Source: Metaphire vulgaris
Taxonomy: Eukaryota > Annelida > Clitellata > Crassiclitellata > Megascolecidae
DNA: 64,000 nt
Assembly (NCBI GenBank): GCA_018105865.1
Contig: CM030835.1
Span: 21,899,024-21,963,023, forward strand
Reading direction: 5' to 3'
A program made the translations under genes and the position numbers. Below, one piece after another: positions 10,066 through 22,046 of the stretch. Every line of letters begins with the position of its first letter. The stretch's first letter is position 1. The notes below the pieces were generated by a model. That model had not been told where the DNA came from, ran no database searches, and was given only the letters and a program-made list of their open reading frames with translations.

Positions 10066-11690
10066 CCTTTACGACGTTCCTTTGACGCGGCTACGACCCA
10101 CGAAGCGACCCGAGTCTCCTCCACCGTCCCTCCTTTACAATAGCGATGAAGCCGGCGTATGAAGGATTGAAGGGGAATTTCAGATTTTAATCTACATTGA
10201 ATTTTTTTGTCTGTGGCTCCGCCGTAGATCCTCTTCAGAGGACTCATCACGCTCCCTGAAGGCCCCCAGTGGGAACTGAAAATGTCTGTCTGTGGACGCC
10301 TTGGCGCCGCCCTCTTTTCTCGAAACCCTTGCTACGCCACTCTATCTCACTGACCCTGTTGCCAAAAGAAACGCTGGTCTTTGCACTGTTTAGCATTGAT
10401 GAGTGATGCTCTCGCCATCTATCGAATGAATGAAAGTGGCAATTTAATAGGAATAAAAATATAAAATACTTTTTCTCTTCTTGTTAAAAAAGTGCTGTCT
10501 TTTTACTTAGTGGAAATAGAACACTTTTATGGTTTTGCTACTTGCATATTGAATCTGCTTAATGTAAGTCTTCTTTAGTAATAGTAGCTTAGACTAATAA
10601 AGTTACATACCGTTTTAAAGCTAAATCTCAGTCATATTTATTAAATGTGCATTACCTATCTGAATTACCTATTACCTTCTCGGTTAAGAAAGTGTTATCT
10701 ATTTTTGTAGCGAATATTTCTCAATATTCGAAAAATACACAATATGAAGCTAACGCAGTTCATTTTTACTTATTTCGCTGACATTCAACCAGCGTCCATA
10801 GTTCAGTTGCAAACACAATCCGGAGAAGTCACTAGAGGGGTCTCGACTGGGGCGATCCCCCATTTAGGGCTTAGGATCAGTAATAGATTTGCGCAAAACC
10901 GATGAGAAAAATGTTCGCGGTGGGTGAGGGTGAGGGGGAAGGTTTGAGTGATTGGCACCAGGATCGATATTTGTAGCCTTATTGGTCTTTAAAATATGCG
11001 ATTGAACTCACCGTCTAATTAGGGTCTATTATTACATTCCTCAAATCATCTTCTATAACAGCAGCCCCCTAGCTGACTTCCCCCGGCTTTGTCACCCCCC
11101 CCCGAGTCCAGAGTCTGGAAAGGGTTATAATTTGAAAAAAATTACGGTTAATGAAAATGCCAGCAAAACGTTAGCTTCTCGTATAAGAAGTCCGCATGAA
11201 GCTGAAATTCCTTGGCCTATCTGCCAGAAGAAAGATTTCAAATTTGAATCGAAAACCTCATTCCAGATATTTAATGAGAAAATAATCTGCATTCGTTTCG
11301 AGGATTTGCGTTGGATTCTTCTAATGTAAATATAATTGCCATTGTCCTACCATTCACGCAATATTGCGACGCAACGTGCAAGAAACTGCATTCATCCTGG
11401 GCGCAGATTTGATCCAGAGTAGGCGATGAATGGCCTTAATTAACTATGCGCACACTCTCTAGGTGAACGTCTTTCCCTCACGACACATCTTGAACCAACC
11501 GCCGCAATATTTGACAAAGCCTAACGGAAATAGGCCTACTACCAATCGGTATTATTAATGCAAACGGACAATTAGCACATTACAATCACTTTTAAAATTA
11601 AAGAACGATCAACAAGTAAAGACCTAACACAGTGCTTTGCGTTTAAATTGAAGTTTAAACAAGAATCATTGGCATGACTTCTTCCATAGA
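10065..11690. repeat. Segmental duplication block A, copy 1 (partner 52356-54435)
   Basis: About 1.6 kb that aligns base by base with 52356-54435, with scattered substitutions. Copy 1 lacks three insertions that copy 2 carries and so shows their empty sites: near 10148-10155 (AAGCCGGC), near 10660 (TATCTGAATTA) and near 11534 (CCTACTAC). Stops occur in all frames and I see no gene. Confidence 0.9.
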
Positions 11691-12474
11691 CGGTTAATAT
11701 ATGTTTAATTGAATTACTCAGGCCTACCTATTCTCTTTCTGGATTTGGCTCTCAGTTCTGATCTGAGATCTTTCTGGATTTTTTCCACCATTCAAACAGA
11801 CTTAGGCTGCTATTCGAAGCATAGCGTTTCTCTCTTGTGTCGTGGGAATTCTTGCTTTATCCCATTACATTTGCAATTTTCGTGATACAGTTGTGATACT
11901 TTCTTGTACAGTTTTCTTCAGTATCTTGTGATGGCAGAAAAATAACGCAAGCACTGCATGCCGATTTGATGGCAGCCGGGATCCTGTCATTGCAACTTAT
12001 CGGATGCCCAACTAACCAGGCTCTTCGAATAGTAGGCCTACGTCTGCAACGGCCATGTGAAATTTGGTTTTAAAATAATTATAGTACACTACTTCAAATT
12101 ACTCAAACGAAGAAACAAAAATGGCATGTGACGAAATGACATCACCAAATAATAAGTAAGTAAAATGCAAAACTTAAAAATAGAAATATAGCGTGAAACC
12201 CGATAATGTTTAATCTGATAAAAATTCAATGATATGATGGCACATCTAAATGCTAACCAATCTGGCTGAAATTTAGTACAGAATATTTGACGACCAAATT
12301 TTAATTTCATCTGTTCCTCGATGACCGCCCTATAGAGAGCCATGATTTCATTAGTTGTCATTGAGATTGATGGCCCGCATATTTGTTGCCTGAGATATGG
12401 AAATCGTTTCGCAAGATATGACAAAACCTCAATCTACTGGCTGATTGGAGACTTGTTTGAATATGAATATGTAT
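11691..12474. other. No gene seen
   Basis: Unique-looking AT-rich DNA. The longest minus-strand open stretch (12089-12424) has no recognisable domain. Confidence 0.4.
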
Positions 12475-12907
12475 GGGGCCGTCCATTAATTATGTCAACA
12501 ATTGTTGGCAACTTTTAATCCTCTTGTCAACAGCCTTAAAACTTTCAATGACCCCATTAAATAAAATTATGCCAAAACTCTGTGTCCCCTAAAACGAGGA
12601 AGAACTGCAATCGACAAAAGTCTATAATCTACATCGATTAAACAAAATACGTTGATGCAAGACTATGGCTCCCTAGGTAAGAGCTCAACCGGTTAAAGAT
12701 TAATGTGGTGCGTGGCTGTTGACGGATGAGTGAGGGTGTACCATAGAGTATCAATGCACCGACTAATTTAATACATTTTGATTTAATAAATGTACTGTAA
12801 AAACTGGTAGCGCCAATTTATCTTAACCCCTCCTCATGTCGACAAATATCAAACGTCCTCAACCCCCATCCTCCCCTATTTAGTTGTCAAAATTAATGGA
12901 CGTCCCC
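12475..12907. mobile_element. MITE with GGGG(A/C)CGTCCATTAAT ends, 433 bp
   Basis: Left end GGGGCCGTCCATTAATTATG and right end, read in reverse, GGGGACGTCCATTAATTTTG are inverted repeats of about 26 bp with a few mismatches. TAT flanks both sides. The ends resemble those of the element at 51015-51447 (GGGACTGTCCATAAAGTAC). The superfamily is not assigned. Confidence 0.7.
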
Positions 12908-12929
12908 TATGACACCAATATGCCTTCAC

Positions 12930-13108
12930 CAGTGTTTATTCTAGCCCTCTTGACATTGGGGGGATTTTGAAATGTTTGGGGGACAAGGTTTGAGTTTCCA
13001 CACGTTTGGGGGGAATTTCCATTCCCCAGCCAACATCTAAAAAAATTGAGGGGGATGATTTCAAACTGGGGGGGGATTCTCCCCTAAGAAGGCCTAGAAT
13101 AAACACTG
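12930..13108. mobile_element. hAT-type MITE, family 1 copy B
   Basis: Ends CAGTGTTTATTCTAG / CTAGAATAAACACTG. The 8-bp target duplication GCCTTCAC is exact at 12922-12929 and 13109-13116. Length 179 bp, hairpin interior, no coding capacity. Confidence 0.93.
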
Positions 13109-13189
13109 GCCTTCACTGTTTTTATGTCGTAATGAATTGACATTTGTAGGAGCTCAGAAACTAACAATATTCCGGCAGGACTAAGTTTC

Positions 13190-13445
13190 CGACGATACAT
13201 TTAACAGCACAGGACCCGCGTCTTGGCGACCAGAGACTAAAAGTAAGTGATATGGAAATGCGCACATTAAAGATCACAATAGATCGAATCAAATGCCAAT
13301 TGGCAGCTCTGAATATTCTGACCGTTTGAAATGAAACGTCGGTACTAGTGCACGTGTCATAAACAGTATGCGGAGTATGCCGCTCTTGTTGCAGGAAGTA
13401 AATATAACTTCGGGTGTGGTCAGATGTATGATAACTAATAGTTTG
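13190..13445. repeat. Dispersed repeat, inverted relative to 39290-39580
   Basis: Shares, in reverse complement, TTGGCGACCAGAGACTAA, GATCGAATC and GGAAGTAAATATAACTTC.. / GTGTGGTCAGATGTATGATA with the 39.3-39.6 kb region. No coding potential seen. Confidence 0.6.
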
Positions 13446-13460
13446 CCCTAAAGGCACGAG

Positions 13461-13632
13461 CAGGGCGCGATTTGTGGGGAGGAGGAAGGGGGAATCTCCC
13501 CCCCCCACTGCCCAACTGCACCCCCCTACTGCTACATCCCCACCACTACATCCCCAACTGCTACAGTTTCCAACAACTACATCCCCAAGCGCGACATATT
13601 CCCCACTGCTCCAGGTCACAAATCTCACCCTG
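13461..13632. mobile_element. hAT-type MITE, family 2 copy 1
   Basis: Ends CAGGGCGCGATTTGT and ACAAATCTCACCCTG. Exact 8-bp target duplication GGCACGAG at 13453-13460 and 13633-13640. The interior is made of repeats of the type CCACTACATCCCC / ACTGCTACA. Length 172 bp. Confidence 0.92.
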
Positions 13633-13640
13633 GGCACGAG

Positions 13641-14699
13641 AGCCCACTAATTATTTAAGCAATGCCCTGTGCAGAGCGTGCTAAGCATTCTCGGCATCTT
13701 GACATCATAGGAGCTGCTTTATTAGAGTTAAGAGTAAGATTTTAGTTCTAAAACAAATTGAAATATGTCAAACGGGCCTACGAAAGCTTAATCTGGCGGC
13801 CCTGAGCATAGATAGAGAAAATCCTGTTATGTGTCGGCGCAAATGCACTGAACACTGTGCACATGCCCTGAACACTAAACGGACTGTTCTCGTAATCATT
13901 TTGTGGGAAGTAATTATCACATACCCCTTCGTATGTATAAGAGCAATCAGTTGCATACAGGGCACGAATCCGTGTTAAGAAGCCAATGTCATAAAAGCGA
14001 GCTAAATATTCGACTTCTTGACTTTGCCAAAGTTGGTTGATCAGAGTCAGTTATACTAGTAAGAAAGTGAGCGAATTATTCACGAGATTTCTCTTAAATA
14101 CAGACGGTTGGGAAATTCAAATTTGTGTATTTTGCTCTTTGTGAGATTCTATCTCTGTTATAAATTAGAACTAATAGATTCAGAGACAGATAAAAATGAT
14201 CTACGCAAATATCAACATTATGACATGTGTTAAAATTTGTGGATTAGGTGCTCTATCGCTTTGTAATATAAGTGCGAATCCTTTAATATGCGAGATCTTT
14301 TGGCTATCTACGCTGCAAAATAGATTTGTTTCATGTTGATTTACTCTCGAAGGCAACAAAAGACAATACGCTAACTACGCTCAGATTAGGACTAATATTA
14401 ATTTTGTTAACTTTGCGAATATTGGCAAAAAACATCGCGACAAAACTTTATGTTTCACTCGTTCAACAATCGTTAATATAATTCTATAAAAGAAATTAAC
14501 ACACTTTAAAAAGGTATGTTATTTTATTACAACTTCTTTGGAATATTTTAAGGAAAAGCTCGGTTTATGGCCTTCATTCAATCAGATTCATCATTATAAT
14601 TGTAAAATTCATTGAAATTAAGGATAATGCTATAAGCAAAGACAAAGTGATTGCTTTTAAATATTCCTCTTTTATAAAAACAACAATTGTCACTAATTC
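13641..14699. other. No gene seen
   Basis: AT-rich with short open stretches only; no domain or element end recognised. Confidence 0.4.
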
Positions 14700-14917
14700 G
14701 AAAGATGGCGCCAGTATTCATCATAAATGTTAGCGCAAAGAAATTTCAATAGCGCTGCCATTTAGCTTGGCGCATTGTACCAGCTTATTTGCGAACACTG
14801 AATCTGGATAAAATCCATTATCCTTAATCCGTAGTCTGTTGTGGTTAACGTTGCAGAACGAGATGCGCATTCGTAGGAGAACGTTTTTATGGAGGATAAT
14901 GACCAGCGTTTGATTTG
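14700..14917. repeat. Dispersed repeat shared with 18235-18390
   Basis: Both contain TAGCTTGGCGCA / AAGCTTGGCGCAGTG, then CACCAGCTTA, ATCCGTAGTC, and TTTTATGGAGGAT in the same order and orientation. Non-coding repeat of about 150 bp. Confidence 0.6.
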
Positions 14918-15100
14918 AAATGATGGGCAATAACTAATTTTTTTTAGTAAAACTTTAACTACACTTTTTTGCCATAAAGCAGTTTAACTTTTTAGTTAAC
15001 TAACTTTTCACTGTAGTAGTTTAATTTTAACTGATAACTAATTAAAAGCAGATTAACTTATGACTTTAGCTTTTTAACTTTGACATGAGCTAATGAGCTA
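14918..15100. mobile_element. hAT-like fragment (GTTAACT-rich family), one end
   Basis: GATGGGCAATAACTAATTTT followed by many TTAACTTTTTAGTTAACT strings resembles the left end (GATGGGCAACTAACTAA) of the complete element at 62477-63324. The other end is missing. Confidence 0.6.
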
Positions 15101-17057
15101 GAAAAATTAGGCTACATGCTGAAACGAAAACGATTTACGATTGCAATTTAAAACAACAGCCACAACGTTCCACACACTCACTGATCGGCATTAAATGAGA
15201 ACATTTCAACGTTACACTGTTTCATTCCTTGAGAATGTACCGCAAAACACAGACTGATCGAAGTTTTCATCTGACATGTTGCATCGTCTGCCATGGCTGT
15301 CAGAATTTGTCCAGCGGCACTGCATGAACACTCTTTCAACGACTGCACTGCTTAGTAGTGCAGCACTGTAGGGCCTATCTACAGAAAGCTGCAGCGATCT
15401 TGGGCAGTGGCGTAGCTAGGCGAAGTGCCGCCTGGGGCGAAAATAAAAAGTGCCGCCTTTTCGCGGCGGAAAATTTTCCAAATTTCCTGGAAAAAACCTT
15501 TGCCAATCAAGTCTTTAAAAAAGTCTGACAAGCAAAAAACTAATAATACAAAGTCCAGTAATTCCATTTGCAGTTGGTCTTTTGCTATGCTGTCGTCAAA
15601 CATCTTCAGAGCAGCCAGCTAAGTTAATGCATTTCGTCACTAGGCATTTGTCAAAATATTTGGAAAATGTTGCTGATCTAAAAAAGATAAATCAGCATGT
15701 TCAGAGAATCTCTGTTTCAAACTGCTTATAACTTGAGTCTTGGTCTATTATCATGCACAAGGGATTCGCGTATTTTTGACTGGAGTTACAGTGACATCTT
15801 CATTTAGCGCATAAACTTGAATTCCATTGTGAAATGTGTTAGACATGTGAAAATTAGCGTGTGTTCGTCGGTGCGTGCGTGCATATAATTAGCCTATGGA
15901 ATGCTCGATAGGCCTACGTGGCTTCTCTCAGCATAAGACTCTAGACTATATGCGGTGGCTGCTAATTAACCCGCACGCATTTCTTAATTTCTGAATATTT
16001 GTAATCTTCTACGAGCTACAAAACAGGCCTATATTAAAATTATTTTCGTAGTTGCTTGGTATTCGGCGGCTCAGTGGGAATCTCCCGGTATCCCGGTGAC
16101 CCAGTCCAAGGTTGACTGTTCCCTTGTCAAATCTGCACTAGTCTTTGTTTTGGAAACATCGGTGAATAAAACTTGCAACATCTATCGAATAAGTGGAAAT
16201 TACATATCGCGAGAAATATCAATGCAAATCTTTTAAAATCACTGCATCGTGAACTTACGTTTCGATCTATTGTAAGCAGAACGTTTTACAGTATTTTTGT
16301 TAAATGTAATGAATTGAAGAATATAAATTAATATTTTTGTAAATAATTCTTACATTTTTGTAATAAATAAAAGTGTATGTGTACTAAAATAGCACTCCAC
16401 TTTAAAGCTACAATAGAAGTCTATTTATATAATTTTAGAGATAGGCGTTGCATGCTTGACGTTGTAAACGGCTCTAACTGTTATATTTTTGTAGCGAATA
16501 TTCGTCAATATTCGCTAAATCAAAAGAGAGTAAACTTTTCACTTAACACGTTATGGTGGTGGGACATTAGCGCGTATTGTGCGAGTTCATTTGACGTCCT
16601 TTGCGAAAGCGCTTTCAATGCTTGAATGATAAGCCGCTTTCGAATGGTGACTGGGACATTAGCATACATTGATCGCGTGCAAGCACACGGAGGCGAGAAA
16701 ATCAACGCCACCGCGCACGACTGATTGTGGTTGCACATTCACCCGAGTTTCGGTCGCGTTCATTTTGACTTTTCAGCCAATCAGGTATCAGTTGAAACGT
16801 CAGCCCCATAGACTGTAATATATTAATAATAAATCTATGGTCAGACCACAAATAATTTGAAATAAAGAGAATACAAGAGAAACTTAATCATGGCTACAAA
16901 AAGTGAATTTGATATAAATGCATTGAATGAGGAGGCGGCGCATCCCATTTTATGGGAATGGGATAGCACATGCGATACGCATCAAGAAAGTGATAAAAGC
17001 CCGAGATATGGCTCGAGATTGCTGGAAAACTCCAGTCCACGCCAGGTACGTGAATCA

Positions 17058-17124
<67 letters not shown>

Positions 17125-17203
17125 CACAATTAATCTACACGCAATGCAACGAAACGGAGTGAAATAAATTTGAAAGCTACACGCTTCTTTATTTACTGGT
17201 ATA

Positions 17204-17260
<57 letters not shown>

Positions 17261-18468
17261 CAAGACAACTTATGTATTATTATCGCCGTGGTCATGACCA
17301 AGGCCAAAGTCTAGCCTTTCTGGGTTTCTATTACTTCTTTTCTTTCGACAAAGGTGGTACCGATGCGAGATACATGTTGTTAAAAGCATCATTCCGCAAA
17401 TAACAACTAATTCTTCGTCTGCCATTTTTCAGCACTAAATCAACTGCTATCAGCGCTACATCAACTGTTGTAGGCGTGGCGTGGCTTAAATTTTGCCTGT
17501 ATGGAAAATCGCTCCTACATGTTCCACACGATCGCAAAGGACGTCAAAATGAACTCGCTCAATGCGCGGGGGTAGTGTCCCATCACCCTTAGGCGCTGGG
17601 AACGTCACTTAACCCCTTAACCGTGTATTTAACTGTAACTCAATGTAAAATGGACGGATATATACGGGATCCGCAGTTAAGGGGTTAACGTCCTTAGTTT
17701 TGGGCAAAGTAATTTAGCCTATGCAACTCTAATAATCAATCTTCTGCTCTTTATACCTACTAGAATTATTAATGTCAATCAAAATCAATTATAATATAAA
17801 AATTATGTGATTATTTAGCCTAGAAAATTGTCATTGAAAACCTCAATATACACGTCTAGACTACACCATTCGGTTACCGTTGTACTATAGACTAGATTAT
17901 AACGCAATTATGTGTGCGTAGATAGGATGGATCAGCTTATTTCCTACAACACGCATTTCTGTTAAATAATGTGAAGCAATACAGTGAGATTGTACATCTA
18001 CTAAAATTCATTCATTCATTCATTCATTCATTCATTCATTCATTCATTCATTCATTCAAATCTTGACATTTTGTGCATAGGCAATCCCGAACTGAAAATT
18101 TTTACAAGGACATAGTTCTCCATTGGGACCTGGGGAAGAGACCTTTTCTTCAACACAGTGGTGTAGCCAGGATTTCCGGAATGGGATCGAGGGGTGGTTT
18201 TTGGTTTTGACCGTAAGTAAACACGAAATTTCCATATCGCTGCCCGATTAAAGCTTGGCGCAGTGCACCAGCTTAATCACGAGCGCTCAATCTATGGTAA
18301 ATCCATAGTCCGTAATCCGTAGTCCGTGGTGATCAAGGTTGTAGATCCAGGTAGGCAGTCGCAGCAAAGTATTTTATGGAGGATTATAACAAGATTTGCG
18401 GCGGGTTGAATGCAGGCCTGCAGTAAGGATTTCGCCATAGGATTTCTTGAAAAGAATAGTTTTGAGTT
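15101..18468. other. Gene-poor repeat region
   Basis: Contains single hAT-type ends without partners (CAGTGGCGTAGCTAGG near 15404, CAGTGGTGTAGCCAGG near 18157), a (TA)n at 17060-17122, an (ATT)n at 17207-17260, an (ATTC)n at 18008-18058, and a palindromic GCGAATATTCGTCAATATTCGC near 16494 that recurs in blocks A1 and A2. I see no supported gene. Confidence 0.5.
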
Positions 18469-18681
18469 GTTCCATGCGTATGACTTCCTATTTTAAGTAG
18501 AGAATGTTGGGGTATGAGTTGCCCGCCACCAGAATACTTTGGGAAAATCGGGCGCTGGATAGATTACTGTGAAAATACTTTAGCAAGACAAAACGAAGAA
18601 CAATGTTTTGTTTTAAGCCTTATATTAAAATTTCTCAATATTGTCAAATTAGTTTTGCTAATCCACTTCAGTAGTCTTCGT

Positions 18682-19450
18682 TTAGTTTATTTTGGTCGTA
18701 TCCATGAGCGTCGTCATGACGACCGCCGTCATGTCCGTACCCATCGTGACGATCGCCGTCTCTACGGAAACCTTGAGCGTATACATGATCGTCGGCATCA
18801 TGCCCGTATCCATGGACGCCGTAGCCATGGTGACCGTCGTATCCTGCGGGATACCGGCGCCGTAGTCGACGAGGTTGACGTCACAGAAGTCGCGGTAGTA
18901 GTAGTGGTTGCCATGGCGATACTGGTCGTAGGCGGAGTTACGTGAACCAGGTGCGCATGACTGTTCGTAGGCGTTACCGTTGGAGCAGATGACGAACGAC
19001 TGATGGTCACGGTAGTAGAAACCGTCGTTACCGCATTTGTCTTGAACAATAGAAAAACAAACCCCAATCCAGTCTAATCTTGAACTTCTGTAGCGCCACT
19101 TCATAATGCACAGAAGCACCGGCCGATGGTACACCGGATCAAAAGTACGCAAAATAGATTCAGGTCAAATCCAGGACATTACGGGTTAGGGTTTGGGTTA
19201 ACAACATGCAGATGAGAGTCTAACATCAGCTACACAATACAAATGTAGTGCCCCATATACAGCAGGCCCTACTCAGGTCAATTTTAACAGCATCTGCTGC
19301 CGTTTGGGGCTGGGCTGATAGGGGAAGCACCTCCTAACCTTCGTAGCGTCCGTAGAAGACGTGCTCGTGCCCGTCACCGTATCCGTCTGGTATTCCGGCA
19401 GAAACGACGCCAAAGCAGCAGACGGCAAAGACCACAGCGAGGCTCTTCAT
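18682..19450 (-). pseudogene. Secreted CBM14-like protein gene, copy 1, with frameshifted tail
   Basis: Two exons on the minus strand. Exon 1 (19339-19450) starts MKSLAVVFAVCCFGVVSAG, a clear signal peptide, and ends at the donor GAAG/GTTAGG. Exon 2 (18682-19040) follows the acceptor TTCAAG. It encodes DKCGNDGFYYRDHQSFVIC, then SNGNAYEQSCAPGSR and a Tyr/His-rich stretch to DFC: four cysteines spaced like a peritrophin-A/CBM14 domain. After GAGIPQ one base is missing relative to the copy at 60 kb, so the His/Gly/Tyr tail is read in another frame (rich in T and M, ending KIN). No stop appears in that frame and total length is about 156 residues, so it might still be translated. Chitin binding is inferred. 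Confidence 0.75.
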
Positions 19451-19451
19451 G

Positions 19452-19485
<34 letters not shown>

Positions 19486-19545
19486 CGAGACACGTTCGTT
19501 GTTGAGACCAGTCTTAGATGATTCCGACTGGCAGACGACAACCGG

Positions 19546-19553
19546 CTTTTATA
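19546..19553 (-). promoter_or_regulatory. TATA box of the copy-1 secreted-protein gene
   Basis: TATAAAAG on the minus strand, about 95 bases before the ATG at 19450, conserved with 60835-60842 in copy 2. A (GAC)n-type run lies between TATA and ATG and is longer here than in copy 2. Confidence 0.7.
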
Positions 19554-20094
19554 GAGAAATACTTGGAGCTGGTCCAGGTGGATCGACGTGCGTACCTGGT
19601 TTCACTGTCCAAGGACCAAGCGTCGCCATTGTTTCAGACGAGGCGGTTAATGGACACGGACAGAGGAACTTTGCCAGAGGCGTATGTGTGTCTCTCTTGT
19701 CTGGTGGGGGGTAGGGGTTGCGGGATGGGGGTGGGGGTGGGGGTAATTCTGAATTGTAGATATTTCTGACAACCCTTGGCCGTTAGTAGCTGGTATAACA
19801 TATCGCAGTATCAGTATGCTGGTCGGTCATACTGCATTGCTACGGCCGACAGATCAGACGGGTCTTGAGAGGTCTTGTATTCTCCACCAGCGACCACAAA
19901 GAAATTACTAGAATAGAATTATTATAAGAATTGATAACTGACTTCTCGTGATTATTTTTGGCGAATCTGGATTTGGCACGTTTATTTTCATTCAAACATC
20001 CTTTAAAATCGATATTTTGGCCTCTTGGCTGTAATATTTAGGCCTACTGTTGTATAAAATCCGTGGCTAAATTTGGCCAGTAGGCTAACTTGGT

Positions 20095-20205
20095 GCAGAA
20101 GCAACCGAAAAGTTTCTGCCGCGGCCGGGACTTGAATCACAGACCTCAGAATTGACAGACAAGTCATCCGCTAACCACTGCTCCACCACGCACCCTAAAT
20201 TAGAT
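20095..20205 (-). repeat. tRNA-derived SINE head
   Basis: On the minus strand GGTGGAGCAGTGGTTAG (20171-20187) resembles the pol III A box and GATTCAAGTCC (20128-20138) the B box (GGTTCRANTCC), about 33 bp apart as in a tRNA with a long variable arm. A conserved non-tRNA tail (GCAGAAACTTTTCGGTTGC) follows. It is present in both B-block copies, so it predates the duplication. Confidence 0.7.
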
Positions 20206-21044
20206 GGGACAGAGTAAGGGGTCATTCATATAATTATTACCTATGCCAAAAGTCAAATTTTCAGATCCCCTTCCCCTGTTGCACCTCGTGCATTTTTTTT
20301 ATCCCCTATGAATTTGTACAAATCAGCTTATCCCGACCCTGTTTGAAATAGCAATTTGTAGCCATAATCACAAGGCGTAGGCAGTTGACTGTTACAGCAA
20401 AAAGCAATAAATGCAATTTATCGAGTGGAAGCGTGTGAACATTCTCCTGGCCATTATAATTACCTATATCCGTAAGAAAGTAATTGTGTTCAAATTATAA
20501 TTGTGTACTTTATACCGGTCTTCTGCCTGGCCTTGGTAAATCAATTGTTTGCCAAACTGCAGGATTCTTAGAAGAATTACCCTTGTGGTCATTCTTATTT
20601 ACTTGGACTCTGTGCCTTCTCTTTCTTCTCCTCTTCTTTCTTCTTCTTCTTCTCTTTCTTGTTCTTTGCTGTTGTTTTTTATTTTAAAAAATCCAGTCGA
20701 GGCTAAATCGCTAAAATGGCGCATCCGTGGGCAAGACCACCTAAATTAATCCAATTACCCTCCCCTCAACGCGTACGTAATATATGGATGGCGCCTAGAG
20801 CGTTGAAGCATGACGTATCTTTAGTGGAGAAACATCGCAACCTTACTACGAACAACACCCAATAGTCAGTCATTCTTCTCTAAAGAAATCACAAAACGCG
20901 GTGTCAGGCATTTTCTGTCCTCCCGTGTCCTTAACAGTTATATTGTGATTTGTGACTAAACTTGTCCTGCTATTAAAGCTTACATATGTGTTGATTAATG
21001 AAGAAACCAACGAGAATAAAATTTATGAAGGAATTACATATTAT

Positions 21045-21147
21045 ATGATGAGCTATTCTGTTAAATCCTGACCTATATTATTCATGTACTTTGTAATGTG
21101 TTCAAGTAGTCCTTCTAGGATGATTCACCACATAAATCCTAACTTTC

Positions 21148-21246
<99 letters not shown>

Positions 21247-21248
21247 TC

Positions 21249-21297
<49 letters not shown>
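21045..21297. repeat. (TAA)n-tailed insertion found only in copy 1 of block B
   Basis: The partner at 63350-63370 reads straight from ACATATTA to GGCATCTTTT. Here about 250 bp intervene, mostly (TAA)n from 21149, interrupted once by TTCAATAA. A retroposed fragment with a TAA tail, or microsatellite expansion, would both fit. Confidence 0.6.
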
Positions 21298-22046
21298 TAG
21301 GCATCTTTTTTCTAATTATCCTTCTATGTTCATTTGTTCTTGAAAGTTTAAAATCAGGGGCATCAAGATTTTGCACAGAAATTCACACGGTGGTTTATTG
21401 TGCACACACATTTTGAACCTTGCACAGAAACCAGCAAGTCTTAGAGGGAAAGCTGCTCACCCTACTCCGTAAAATTTCTCATAGGTTTTACGCAAATCCC
21501 GTTACTGACCCCAGACGCGAAATGGGGAATCGCCCCACCCGAGATGCCCTCTCGTGGAAAGCACGAGGCTTGTGTTTGGAAGTTGAAACTTTGGACGCTG
21601 TTTGAATGTTAACGAAATAAGTAAATATTTGAACTACACTGTACGCTTAGCTTTGTATTGTGTATTTTGAGTATGAGAAATATTCGCGAGAAAATAATAT
21701 ATAAATTATTCTAGTTGATTATTTTTAATAATTTTTTCTTTGTAAATTATATTTGTGCAGCTCCGTGTTACCCAAAACCATGATATTGTGATGTGAGTAA
21801 TGGAACCAGCGTTTATGCGTTTATGAGTATCCAGAACAATCTTTAACTATGGTCACTGATCCATGCCCACCAGCAAGAAATCTGCTTCTGCCATTGACGT
21901 CTATTAATAGACAACAATGGTTTCTATGGTTTCTGCGCCACCAGTGGGCGGAGCAACCGGACTTTGTTGGTAAACACTGGATAACCCTATAATCAGCAGA
22001 TCATTTGCATATGAGCCAATTATGTGTACTTTGTATGTATTGTAGC

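Larger units (their letters stand above)
18469..22046. repeat. Segmental duplication block B, copy 1 (partner 59769-63945)
   Basis: Aligns with 59769-63945 in the same orientation and holds one copy of the secreted-protein gene and its upstream region. Copy 1 alone has a (TAA)n-tailed insert (about 21045-21297) and a segment near 21815-21985. Copy 2 alone has a rearranged telomere-flanked insert and two hAT-type insertions. Outside indels the copies differ by a few percent. Confidence 0.9.

Noticed and set aside
15404..15420. Further MITEs at single ends (15404, 18157, 36832, 48319, 54521, 54646)
   Set aside because: Only one end is visible and no target duplication; listed in the region notes but not called as elements.
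18008..18058. CRISPR-like regular repeats
   Set aside because: Pure ATTC tetranucleotide microsatellite without spacers, in a eukaryotic genome.
18514..18945. Plus-strand open frame over the secreted-protein gene (also 59995-60249, 19361-19714, 60659-61030)
   Set aside because: Shadow of the minus-strand gene. Tyr/His/Gly/Asp codons leave the opposite strand and other frames open; splice sites, signal peptide and cysteines fit only the minus strand.
20095..20205. A functional tRNA gene at the A/B-box pair
   Set aside because: Stems do not pair as a full cloverleaf that I can draw and it carries a conserved non-tRNA tail, so a SINE head fits better.
21149..21376. Open frames over (TAA)n, (TA)n and (GA)n tracts (poly-Tyr, poly-Ile, Tyr-Ile, Arg-Glu)
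   Set aside because: Microsatellite translation with no unique coding sequence.
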